Below, in pieces: positions 1-7,866 of a stretch of 45,575 nucleotides of DNA; position 1 is the first letter of the stretch, and every line of letters begins with the position of its first letter. The stretch lies in contig JAEEJP010000073.1 of the NCBI GenBank assembly GCA_016281925.1, positions 1 through 45,575 on the forward strand. The letters run 5' to 3'. Below the pieces are notes generated by a model. It made no database searches. It worked only from the letters and a program-made list of their open reading frames with translations, and was not told the origin of the DNA. The DNA comes from Methanomassiliicoccaceae archaeon. GTDB lineage: Archaea > Thermoplasmatota > Thermoplasmata > Methanomassiliicoccales > Methanomethylophilaceae. The position numbers were made by a program, and so were the translations under genes.

Positions 1-1453
1 CGCAGGGGAGCGCGGCTATCTCCTCGGCCTTCGACGGCATGGACATGTTGACCATGACCTTGGTCCCGGTTATAGGCACGAATTCGCCCACGGCGGCGGG
101 CGCGGCGGCGGCCTCCTCTTTCTTCTTGATTATGCCCTTGTACACCGTTCCGGTGGTCCCGTCGACTGTGATCTCCATCCCGTCCTTCAGGATCTCGGTG
201 GCATTCCCGGTCCCTACGACGCAGGGGGTCCCGAGCTCCCTGGAGATGATGGCGGCGTGGCAGGTCATCCCGCCTTCGTCGGTGACGATCCCGGCGGCCC
301 TGCTCATGGCGGGGACCATGTCGGGCATGGTCATCTTGGTGACCAGGATGTCGCCGCTTTTGATGACGTCGAGGCTCATTCCCACCTCGTAGATCACGAC
401 CCTGCCCATCGCGAGGCCGGGGCTGGCTCCCAGTCCGGAGGTGATTATGTCGTCGCTGGAAGTCGGGGTGCCGACGGATTCGTTGGTAGCCGCGTCTCCC
501 GTGACGGTGATGGGCCTGGCCTGGACGATGTATGCTTTACCGCCTTCGACGCACCACTCCATGTCCATGGGCTTCTCGTAGTGGATCTCGATGTGGTGCC
601 CGATCATGGCGATCTCGAGTATGCGGTCGTCCGGGATCTTCTGCGACTTGGTCATCGCGCCGGGTATGTCCTCCTTGACGACGCCCCCCTCGGGCCCGCG
701 GACGTATTTCCAGGTCTGGGTGGAGACGATCTTCTTGGAGATCTTCATCTTCTGTTTGTCGATGATGTAAGTGTCGGGGGTGACTTCCCCTCCTACGAGA
801 GCCTCTCCGAGCCCGTATCCGGCTTCGATGATGATCTCGTTCGCCCCGTTGTTGGGGTTCTTGGTGAACATGATCCCGGAGAATTCCGAGTTGACCATCC
901 TCTGGACGACGACCGCCAGTTTGACTTCGCTGTGGGAATACCCCTGTTTCTCGCGGTATGCGATGGCTCTGGCGGTGAAAAGGGATGACCAGCATTTCCT
1001 GATCTTGTCGAAGAGATCGTCCTCGTCCTTGACGTTCAGATAGGTCTCCTGCTGCCCTGCGAAGCTGGCGTCGGGAAGGTCTTCCGCCGTAGCGCTGGAT
1101 CTGACCGCGACGAATCCGGTCTTCCCGCCGGGGAAGAGGAGCTTGTATTTGGCCGACACTTCCTTCCTGAGGTCCTTGGGTATGTCGTATTCTTCGAACA
1201 GGCTCCTGATCTTCTTGGAGGCTTTCTCAAGGCTGTCATCGGAGTTTCTGTCGATGCCTGCGAGCTCTTTGTTGATGGCATCGAAAATCTTGCTAGAGTC
1301 GATGAAATAATCGTATGCGACGGTAGTAAGGACGAATGCCTCGGGAACGGGGAATCCGGCGTTCGTAAGCTCCCCAAGGTTGGCGCCTTTGCCTCCCACG
1401 AAGGGTACATCTTCAACGTGCAGCTCGTTAACATCTACGATTTTTTTGTCCAT
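1..1453 (-). CDS. ppsA: Phosphoenolpyruvate synthase, C-terminus cut by window edge
   Basis: The gene starts at the ATG at 1453 and runs off the left edge, so only about 484 residues are visible. Order of parts: an N-terminal ATP-grasp pyruvate-binding domain (VGGKGANLGEL near residue 20, AVRSSATAEDLPDASFAGQ near 110), then the swivelling phosphohistidine domain with GGMTCHAAIISRE, whose His carries the phosphate. The C-terminal PEP-binding barrel would lie outside the window. The family converts pyruvate, ATP and water to PEP, AMP and phosphate in the cytosol, feeding gluconeogenesis in methanogens. A possible TATA element lies near 1540-1552, giving a leader of about 65 bases. The dikinase-like gene downstream shares two of the three domains but not the barrel. 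The 195 bases between this start and the next gene hold no other gene I can support. Confidence 0.93.
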   Translation of the reverse strand, partial: MDKKIVDVNELHVEDVPFVGGKGANLGELTNAGFPVPEAFVLTTVAYDYFIDSSKIFDAINKELAGIDRNSDDSLEKASKKIRSLFEEYDIPKDLRKEVSAKYKLLFPGGKTGFVAVRSSATAEDLPDASFAGQQETYLNVKDEDDLFDKIRKCWSSLFTARAIAYREKQGYSHSEVKLAVVVQRMVNSEFSGIMFTKNPNNGANEIIIEAGYGLGEALVGGEVTPDTYIIDKQKMKISKKIVSTQTWKYVRGPEGGVVKEDIPGAMTKSQKIPDDRILEIAMIGHHIEIHYEKPMDMEWCVEGGKAYIVQARPITVTGDAATNESVGTPTSSDDIITSGLGASPGLAMGRVVIYEVGMSLDVIKSGDILVTKMTMPDMVPAMSRAAGIVTDEGGMTCHAAIISRELGTPCVVGTGNATEILKDGMEITVDGTTGTVYKGIIKKKEEAAAAPAAVGEFVPITGTKVMVNMSMPSKAEEIAALPC

Positions 1454-1648
1454 TGGGTAAACCCCACGTTTTGGAAGAGTTTTCATGCAAGGGACGGCAG
1501 AGACGCTTCGTGCCGGTCTGCGAAGATGCTAATCCCTTTGCTGTTTATATCCGCTACGGTCTTACAGCATTAGGCAATTCCGGCGGGGAAGCTTCCATTT
1601 CGCTGCGGATCCGTCCCGCACAGAGGTTCCGGGCGGGACCGGATGAGA

Positions 1649-2527
1649 TCATTCGCCGCCGCGTCCGGCGGGGACCAGGAATTCCGCGATGCCGCAGCCG
1701 GTCCTGCCCTCCATCTCGGTCTAGGATATCGTCTCGATCAGCATCATCTCGCTGCTTCCCTGCATCGGGAGCCGGGCGTGCCTCATTATCCTGCCTCTGA
1801 CATCGTATTCCGCGCCGGATCTGCAGCGCATCTTCATCGCGTAGGACGAAGGCATGCTCCCGTCGTAGCTTATGTCCACGTCGATCCCGACGACGGGGTC
1901 GTTGGACGATCCCGTTCCGACGTATCCCGCGTCCACGTCGCCCATCTGGGTGGACAGCTTGGTGGCGTTGAATCCCATGTCTTTCCCGTAGACTGAGTTG
2001 AGCCAGAGCCACATCTTGGGCGAGCCCCAGTCGCGGACTCCTTCGCTGTAATCCCTTTCGCCGGTGGCGTCGATGCCATACGACGAATCCCCGACGGCGA
2101 TCTTCCCGGATGCCAGGCCGAACTGCTCGAAATGCTCCGACGCGGTCTTGGACGACATCTCCGCCCCGCGGGCGTCCACACAATCGTGGTAGTCCATCAG
2201 CGGGTTCACAGGTTTCCATAAGATGTCCAGGGATGACGCCAGCGGGACGGGCTTTTCGGCGGCCGCGTCGAACAGCGGGCCGTCGTATCTGATCCTCCAG
2301 GCGCCGTCTTCCTCCGCGAAAGACAGCCCCGAGCAAGATTTCCTGTCGCCGTCGCACGGGACGGCATTCCTGATCCCGCAGACGCGGTCCTTTTCGATCA
2401 CGAACAGGAAGACCGATTTCTCGTTCCTGTTGGGTTTGCTCCCTATGCGCATGAAGGCCGTGACGCCGTTGGCGCTGTCGTGCAGATTGAAATAATAGCT
2501 TATGTTCCATTCCGGGTCTCCGTTCAT
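1649..2527 (-). CDS. CrtC/AttH-like lipocalin-fold protein with in-frame TAG
   Basis: About 292 residues if the TAG at 1721-1723 (codon 269) is read as an amino acid. The body resembles the hydroxyneurosporene hydratase (CrtC)/AttH-like beta-barrel superfamily (DUF7064/7065 type): an N-terminal WNISYYFNLHD strand, GVTAFMRIG, and the hallmark segment ERDYSEGVRDWGSPKMW near residue 170. After the TAG the same frame continues with RTGCGIAEFLVP and ends at TGA 1649; this Gly-rich segment followed by a Glu-hydrophobic end is how such proteins usually finish, so the TAG is probably read through, as pyrrolysine in this lineage. The ATG overlaps the TGA of the upstream dikinase by four bases, so the two are translationally coupled. 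Relatives act on isoprenoid or lipid-like substrates; the substrate here is unknown. Confidence 0.72.
1721..1723 (-). other. In-frame TAG, candidate pyrrolysine codon
   Basis: TAG falls at codon 269 of the CrtC-like gene. It is followed by 23 further sense codons with the same third-position bias and a family-like ending before TGA at 1649-1651. No gene in the window ends at TAG. Confidence 0.65.
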
Positions 2528-5139
2528 TCCGTCCCCTCCAATATGGTGACTTCCCCTTTGCTGCCGTCGACTATCACCGTATCCCCGGTTTTCAGGATGC
2601 TGGTAGCCGATTTGACCGCGGTTACGGCAGGGATCCTGTATTCGCGGGATATGACCGCTCCGTGGCAGAGGATGCCCCCCGTCTCCGTTATGAGCCCTCC
2701 AAGCTTGGAGAACGCCACGGTCCATCCCGGATCGGTGTTGCTGGTCACCAGGATCTCCCCTTTCTCCACCTGTCCGAGCTCTCTGACGTCCATTATCACG
2801 CGGACCTTTCCGCGGCAAGTCCCCGGGCTGGACGCGGCGCCCGCCAGAACGTCGCCGTGGGAGACCGGATCGTCGTCGAAATCCACGCCGTTCAGGAGGA
2901 ATTTGGGCGGCAGTCTGTCGCGGTATCTCATGAACTCGGCCTTCCTCGGGGCGATCAGGCTTCCTATGGGGCCGATGTCCCTGCCCTCCAGTATGCCGAC
3001 GGCTTCCGTGTCCTCCAGGAAGAAGATGTCCTCTTCGTCGTCCAGAAGCCCGCGATCGCGGAGCCTCCTCCCCTCTTCGAGGAAGATGAGCCTGTTCCTG
3101 TACATGATGTGGTCGAGATAGAACCTCTGGTTCTCCCTGAATATGAGGTAGGTGCGCGCGTATTTCAGCACCTTGAACAGCAGGGTCCTTCTGAGGAAGC
3201 CCAGTCTTTTACGCACATCCGCTTCAGTCTCCTCTCTGCGCCTCACTCCGTTCTCGAACTCTTTCCTCAGGTCCACGCCGCCGGCGCACATCTGGAGGGC
3301 CATCCCCAAAACATAATCCGGGTCTTCCGCCCATCTGGGGGCATTAAGCTCCCTGGTTCCGGATCTGTGCCCGAATTCGGATATGAATTTCCCGTAAGCG
3401 TCCTTGAAGCCGGAATCCGAGGATTCCAGCCAAGCGAGGAACTCCCGGCCGCCCATGGAGGACGCTTTTTCCCTTGCTGCGGGGTCGTTCCTGAGCGCGA
3501 TGCCCAGGTCCGAGAATCCTTTGTTGGTCTCGATCGTTTTGTTGTCCTCGAGGCCGGACATCAGACCGGCGTAAATGCTTCCGTCGTCGCCCAGCCATTT
3601 GGCAGACCAGTTCTTGACCAGAAGGTTGGTCATTATAGAATGGGAGACCATCCCGTAGCGTATGAGCTGGTAATGTTTCGTGGACGATTCGCGTATTTTT
3701 GCGTACCATCCCGAAAGATCCCTGTCCGTCAGCCCGCGGAGGTCGACGGAATCGAATTCCCCGCAGATTCTCAGGAAGCCTTCCGCCCATCTCCTGTAGG
3801 CCTTGTCCGTCCGCCAGATCATGCCGTCCCTGTCGCGGAGCAGCAGGCAGATCTGCGATTTCGCCATTCCCAGGATGTCGTTCGGATACTTCGATATCCT
3901 TTCCTGCTCGTTCCGGGGGAAGTATTCCAGCAGCTCTCTCGAGCGTATCAGTTTGGGATAGTGGGCGAATATACTCTCCAGGACCGTGGCCGAGAAGTAG
4001 ACCCTGGACTTGTGGAGCTTGGTCAGAGGGCCGGATTCCAGATCTTTGTAGCCCATCATGTGCGCCCCCTCATGGTTGACGTAGTCGGTCAGCATCTTGC
4101 CCATGACCGTGTAGAACATAGGCGTGGTGGCGTCAGCCCAATATTCGTCGCCATATCCTCTGGACCACAGTATCCCGTCCGTCTCGGAGCCGTCCGGGAG
4201 GGTGGTGATCGCCCTGGACTGCAGTATGTATACCTTCCCGTCCTCGACCGCCCATTCCACGTCCTGCGGGCATCCGAAGCGTTCCCTGAGCCTCCTGCCT
4301 TCCTCCGCGATCGATTTCAGAATCCCGTCATCGGCGCAGCGGGCAAGAGCCTTCTCGGAAGGGATCTCCACCTCCTTGTTGGTGCCGTCAACGAGGAAGA
4401 ATCCGCGGTCTTTGTTGCGTATGTCGGCCTCGGTTACCTTCCCTTCCTTGGATATGACGTATCTGTCCGGAGTCACGATCCCGGATACGATGGATTCTCC
4501 GAGCCCCCAGGAAGCCTCTATCACGGTATGGTCCTCGCCCGTGACCGGATCCGACGTGAACATGACGCCGCTGATGTCCGAGGAGACCATCCTCTGGATG
4601 ACCACCGCCATGCCCTGGGACAGATGGTCTTTGGAGGCGTCATGCCTGTATTTCATCGCCCTGGCGTTCCAATAGGATGACCAGCATACCAGGACCATCC
4701 GGGCTATGTCGTGCTTTTCTACGTTGAGGAAAGTGTCCTGCTGCCCTGCGAAGCTCGCATCCGCGAGATCCTCCGCGACGGCCGACGAACGGACGGCGAA
4801 ATAGCGCCCCTGCATCCCGGAAAGGTCTTTTTTGAGGGCCTCGATTTCCGCGGGAGGGATGTCGGCGCTTACAATCATCTTTTTTATGGCTTCCGATGAT
4901 CTTTCCAAAGACGAGTCGTCGTCGAAATCGGTGGCCTGGAGGACATCCGATATTCTATCTCTCAGCCCTGTGACGTCGAGGAACATGTCGTATGCGTCGA
5001 CCGTGACGCAGTATGCGGGAGGGACGCTGAATCCTTCCGCGATCATCTTGGCGATGTTCACCCCCTTGCCGCCTACCAGGCCTATATCCAGATCAGAGGA
5101 ATCCAAAGGCACTATCGGATGCGGGTTTTCAGGGGGCAT
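2524..5139 (-). CDS. Rifampicin-phosphotransferase-like PEP-synthase relative (dikinase)
   Basis: 871 residues in three parts: an N-terminal PPDK-type ATP-grasp domain (LVGGKGVNIAKM near residue 22, AVRSSAVAEDLADASFAGQ near 115), a long helical middle region with no PEP-barrel motifs, and a C-terminal swivelling domain with GGILCHGAVISRE, whose His (about residue 826) is the predicted phosphate carrier. Length and order match rifampicin phosphotransferase (ATP domain, antibiotic-binding domain, His domain) rather than PpsA, which ends with a PEP barrel. The known reaction is ATP plus acceptor plus water giving AMP, phosphate and phosphorylated acceptor. The acceptor cannot be read from sequence. 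The coupled lipocalin-like gene downstream suggests a hydrophobic small molecule rather than a drug. TATA-like bases at 5164-5173 place transcription within a few bases of the ATG. Confidence 0.85.
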   Translation of the reverse strand: MPPENPHPIVPLDSSDLDIGLVGGKGVNIAKMIAEGFSVPPAYCVTVDAYDMFLDVTGLRDRISDVLQATDFDDDSSLERSSEAIKKMIVSADIPPAEIEALKKDLSGMQGRYFAVRSSAVAEDLADASFAGQQDTFLNVEKHDIARMVLVCWSSYWNARAMKYRHDASKDHLSQGMAVVIQRMVSSDISGVMFTSDPVTGEDHTVIEASWGLGESIVSGIVTPDRYVISKEGKVTEADIRNKDRGFFLVDGTNKEVEIPSEKALARCADDGILKSIAEEGRRLRERFGCPQDVEWAVEDGKVYILQSRAITTLPDGSETDGILWSRGYGDEYWADATTPMFYTVMGKMLTDYVNHEGAHMMGYKDLESGPLTKLHKSRVYFSATVLESIFAHYPKLIRSRELLEYFPRNEQERISKYPNDILGMAKSQICLLLRDRDGMIWRTDKAYRRWAEGFLRICGEFDSVDLRGLTDRDLSGWYAKIRESSTKHYQLIRYGMVSHSIMTNLLVKNWSAKWLGDDGSIYAGLMSGLEDNKTIETNKGFSDLGIALRNDPAAREKASSMGGREFLAWLESSDSGFKDAYGKFISEFGHRSGTRELNAPRWAEDPDYVLGMALQMCAGGVDLRKEFENGVRRREETEADVRKRLGFLRRTLLFKVLKYARTYLIFRENQRFYLDHIMYRNRLIFLEEGRRLRDRGLLDDEEDIFFLEDTEAVGILEGRDIGPIGSLIAPRKAEFMRYRDRLPPKFLLNGVDFDDDPVSHGDVLAGAASSPGTCRGKVRVIMDVRELGQVEKGEILVTSNTDPGWTVAFSKLGGLITETGGILCHGAVISREYRIPAVTAVKSATSILKTGDTVIVDGSKGEVTILEGTE

Positions 5140-5163
5140 TCGTTCCGAGGTATGTCCGCTTCC

Positions 5164-5173
5164 ATATTATTAA
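5164..5173 (-). promoter_or_regulatory. TATA box of the dikinase-like gene
   Basis: On the minus strand TTAATAATAT is centred about 29 bases upstream of the ATG at 5139, the spacing of an archaeal BoxA for an almost leaderless transcript. Confidence 0.5.
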
Positions 5174-5246
5174 TTTGAGTCGGAAGCAGCCTGCGCTCGG
5201 ATGGCATGAAACAGGAAATAAAATGTTTTGGTAAATGATGTTAGGA

Positions 5247-5708
5247 TCAGATGTCGGACGGATCGGAGCTGGCTGAAAGCGACTGATCGGGCTGCATCGG
5301 GTCTCTTCTGGGTGAATAGTCGATCAGATCGTACGGGTCGACCGCGGCGTCCGAGTCGTCGTAGGGCACGGTGACCAGCGTTCTGAAGCATCCCCTGAAG
5401 GTGTTGCCATAGATTTTTGTTGTCGTGAGGCTGTAAATGACCTGGAGGTCGCGGCAGTTTTCGAAAGCCAGCGCGCAGATGTTCTGCGTGTCGGGGTGTA
5501 CCGTTATTCTGCGGAGTTCTTTGTGGTCTGCAAATGCCCTGGTGCCTATCGAATCCAGCAGATATTTCTCATCGCCGCAGCAGATGTGGTGGGGAAGCAC
5601 CAATTCGGTTTCGGCGCCCTCATATCCTATGAGTTCCACCTTGTTTTTCTGGATCACGGAGAATCTGTATTCGTAAGGGTAGTCGCCTTCTGCCCTCACG
5701 GTTATCAT
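5247..5708 (-). CDS. BspA-like leucine-rich repeat protein, short
   Basis: 153 residues from the chosen ATG at 5708, which follows a strong GAGGAGA ribosome site; an upstream in-frame ATG at 5771 would add 21 residues that do not look like the family. The core shows LRR_5 (BspA) repeats: LDSIGTRAFADHKELRRITV, then ICALAFENCRDLQVI, then IYGNTFRGCFRTLVTV. No signal peptide or membrane segment is visible, so this copy is probably cytosolic, or only the repeat end of a former surface protein. The C-terminal 30 residues are acidic and disordered. BspA repeats usually mediate binding and are expanded in host-associated Methanomassiliicoccales and Bacteroidetes. A second, larger repeat protein sits at the right edge of the window. 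The 270 bases upstream hold the terminator of the next gene and nothing else I recognise. Confidence 0.7.
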   Translation of the reverse strand: MITVRAEGDYPYEYRFSVIQKNKVELIGYEGAETELVLPHHICCGDEKYLLDSIGTRAFADHKELRRITVHPDTQNICALAFENCRDLQVIYSLTTTKIYGNTFRGCFRTLVTVPYDDSDAAVDPYDLIDYSPRRDPMQPDQSLSASSDPSDI

Positions 5709-5933
5709 GGTTCTTTCTCCTCTAACCATGTTCCCTTTACAAAATGATTCGTGCCACCATTCCTCTGCCATTGTGGACCCCGTCTTCCATTACATTCTGT
5801 GCTTAAAAAACTTATTTTGCTTTTTGTTGAAGCATCAATATCAGCGGGGCCGCAGGCTGGCAGGGCCATTCTTTCGGAGCATATCCTAGCGGAAGCGTAC
5901 TGCTGATATGGTGGATCAGAAGTGCGATGAAGT

Positions 5934-5956
5934 AAAAAGGGGGCATGCTTGCCCCC
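5934..5956 (-). terminator. Hairpin plus T-run downstream of the VWA gene
   Basis: The perfect arms GGGGGCA (5939-5945) and TGCCCCC (5950-5956) enclose TGCT. Read on the minus strand the stem is followed by five T, an intrinsic-type terminator about 25 bases past the stop of the gene at 5980. Confidence 0.75.
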
Positions 5957-5979
5957 GCAATTATTTCGAAGCGATTTTT

Positions 5980-7629
5980 TCAGACTATCTTATGCTTCCG
6001 GATCTGCAGCTCCCATTTCGGAGGCTGCCCTTTTGCATGGCAAGGTTTCGAATTCTTCGGCGCCGGCAGCCTTCCTATCTCTTGGCTTTTGCCGGAGCTT
6101 CCGATCACTACTTTTCTTACTGCAGTCCCTCTTGATGGGTAGGCATACATGCTCTTACCGGATGCCGCCGAACCAATTCTGACCGCAAAATTGATGTTGT
6201 TTTCCCGCGGATCGTAGACCGCAGTTTTTTGTTCCGATCCGCTGTTGCCAGCCGACGCGCGGCAGAGATTGTAGGTATATTTGGCTGCCCACGAGAACAT
6301 GCTGAGATAATCGTCCTTATTTCCGATGAGCACTCTGTCGATCCCGATCATATCGACTATTGTTTGGAAAAATGATGAATCAGGTTCTCCAAAAAAGAAC
6401 GCCCATATTTCTTTTTTACTAGATTTCAGATATGTTTTAATTCTATTTACTGTTATTTTGTCTGGCTGAACATAATCCGCGCAGTTCGGCAGGATAAGAA
6501 TGATCCGGGGTTTGGTTATCTTCGTGCTCTGATAGGTTTTCTGCCAGCAATAGCTGCAGTAGCATTCGGACGTGGCAATCGTCCAATCTATCGCCGCTGA
6601 TATGTCTGCCGTCCCTTTGCCGGGTGTGAAATCGAATAAATGGCCGTCGGTCCCGACCGAATCGAAGCCGTTGATTGTTTCGGCTTCGTTTCCGAAAACA
6701 ACGGTCTGGAGCTCCACTTTGCTGCAGGATCCCTCGTCTTCCGCTATGTTTTTGATATAATATCTCAGGCCATCGTTGATCTTCGAAACGCTGTCGGCAT
6801 CGCATGCCGGCGCCGCAAAAGTAATCGGAAGATATCCTGCACGGATTTTTTTGCCGGTGAACATGTCGTCGACAGCATCCCATCTGTCTTCGAGATGTCC
6901 TAAAATCGTGTTGCACAGATCATCATAATAACTAGCGGGTTCCGAATCAGATATGTTCTCTTTGTCATAGTAAACTAAACTTATTGTCTTGTCAACCGGG
7001 GCCGTTTCGATTCTGATCGAAATATCCTGGGTGCCGTTTTCCCATCTGTACCCGTCGTCCCCATCTTCGGCCAGAGTCAGCAACCCCATATTTATCAGAT
7101 AATTAAGAGCCAGATCCGCTTTCATCGCATTTCTTTGCTTATGCAAATAGGAGCTGTCCGATTCTATATGGGATGCATTTTCTGAATGTTTTCTCTCCGA
7201 TTGTACTTTTGTCATTTCGCTGAGGGTCTTAAGATTATGGAGCATCCAGCATAAACGGAGCCCTCTTTCTGTAAGATAGTAAATGAAAAACAGCTTCGGT
7301 TTGGCGATGACTTTTTTTGATATCAGGCCCATCTTAAGCGGAGTCTCGCAGAATCTGCCCAGAGTGTCGGAGTTGCAATTCAGATCGCTGCAGAGGTCTT
7401 TCTGGATCGTCATCCCTCTGGCGATGTTGTCGATGTCGATTTGTTGAATCCCTTTCGGGATATAGCGTTTCAGATTCTCAGAAAAACTATTGCTGGATGC
7501 GGAGTTTTCATCGTCGGATATATATTTATAAAGGGCATCCAGAAGATCAACAAAATGAGGCTCATTTTTTATTGCGCTAAGCAGCGAATAGTCGCTGTAC
7601 GACTCGCTTAGGCTGCTTACTTTTTGCAT
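5980..7629 (-). CDS. Winged-helix plus degenerate VWA-like domain protein (unknown role)
   Basis: 549 residues, markedly AT-richer than its neighbours with relaxed codon choice, which suggests recent acquisition. Residues about 60-135 look like a winged-helix domain: a short helix pair, a recognition-like segment around NCNSDTLGRF, then beta strands before TERGLRL. After a hydrophilic linker, residues about 265-435 resemble a TerY/VWA Rossmann fold: LPITFAAPACDAD, a helix with INDGLRYYIKN, a strand with VELQTVVFGN, and GKGTADISAAIDW in the place of the family's G-T-x-L-x-x-AL motif. The usual metal site DxSxS is missing; APACDAD stands there. Two close Cys pairs (CYCSYC near 355) follow. There is no signal peptide. 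It stands alone behind its own promoter and terminator. I do not recognise the family and assign no function. Confidence 0.6.
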   Translation of the reverse strand: MQKVSSLSESYSDYSLLSAIKNEPHFVDLLDALYKYISDDENSASSNSFSENLKRYIPKGIQQIDIDNIARGMTIQKDLCSDLNCNSDTLGRFCETPLKMGLISKKVIAKPKLFFIYYLTERGLRLCWMLHNLKTLSEMTKVQSERKHSENASHIESDSSYLHKQRNAMKADLALNYLINMGLLTLAEDGDDGYRWENGTQDISIRIETAPVDKTISLVYYDKENISDSEPASYYDDLCNTILGHLEDRWDAVDDMFTGKKIRAGYLPITFAAPACDADSVSKINDGLRYYIKNIAEDEGSCSKVELQTVVFGNEAETINGFDSVGTDGHLFDFTPGKGTADISAAIDWTIATSECYCSYCWQKTYQSTKITKPRIILILPNCADYVQPDKITVNRIKTYLKSSKKEIWAFFFGEPDSSFFQTIVDMIGIDRVLIGNKDDYLSMFSWAAKYTYNLCRASAGNSGSEQKTAVYDPRENNINFAVRIGSAASGKSMYAYPSRGTAVRKVVIGSSGKSQEIGRLPAPKNSKPCHAKGQPPKWELQIRKHKIV

Positions 7630-7720
7630 CTCAATCCCTCACCTAGTCCAGTCAGATCATGCCGCGCTTTACCGTCATACTGGCGGCAATAATCAAAACT
7701 CTATTTTGTATAACACTGGT

Positions 7721-7730
7721 TATTTAAATA
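7721..7730. promoter_or_regulatory. Palindromic TATA element in the VWA/thrS divergent region
   Basis: TATTTAAATA reads the same on both strands and could serve either divergent gene, giving leaders of roughly 70 bases leftward or 110 bases rightward. The 237-base region is AT-rich and contains no gene. Confidence 0.4.
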
Positions 7731-7739
7731 CTTTCAAAA

Positions 7740-7765
7740 ATCAAAAATTGTATTTTATTTTTGAT
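7740..7765. repeat. Inverted repeat between VWA gene and thrS
   Basis: The arms ATCAAAAAT (7740-7748) and ATTTTTGAT (7757-7765) are perfect over nine bases with an eight-base spacer. The site lies beside the TATA element and could be a regulator site. No T-box or other riboswitch structure is apparent before thrS. Confidence 0.5.
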
Positions 7766-7866
7766 AGGAAGATTCAGGCCTATAATTAAATTCCAGGAAG
7801 TTATGCGCCTCCCCCAACCAACAATCCCAGCCCGATTTCGTATTCGGACGGGTGCTGAGTGATATA

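Noticed and set aside
2662-4680. A 672-codon open frame antisense to the dikinase
   Set aside because: It has no domain logic and is rich in residues expected from antisense of high-GC coding sequence. It is a shadow.
7630-7866. A T-box or riboswitch leader before thrS
   Set aside because: No T-box sequence or conserved stem pattern is visible, and T-boxes are not expected in archaea.
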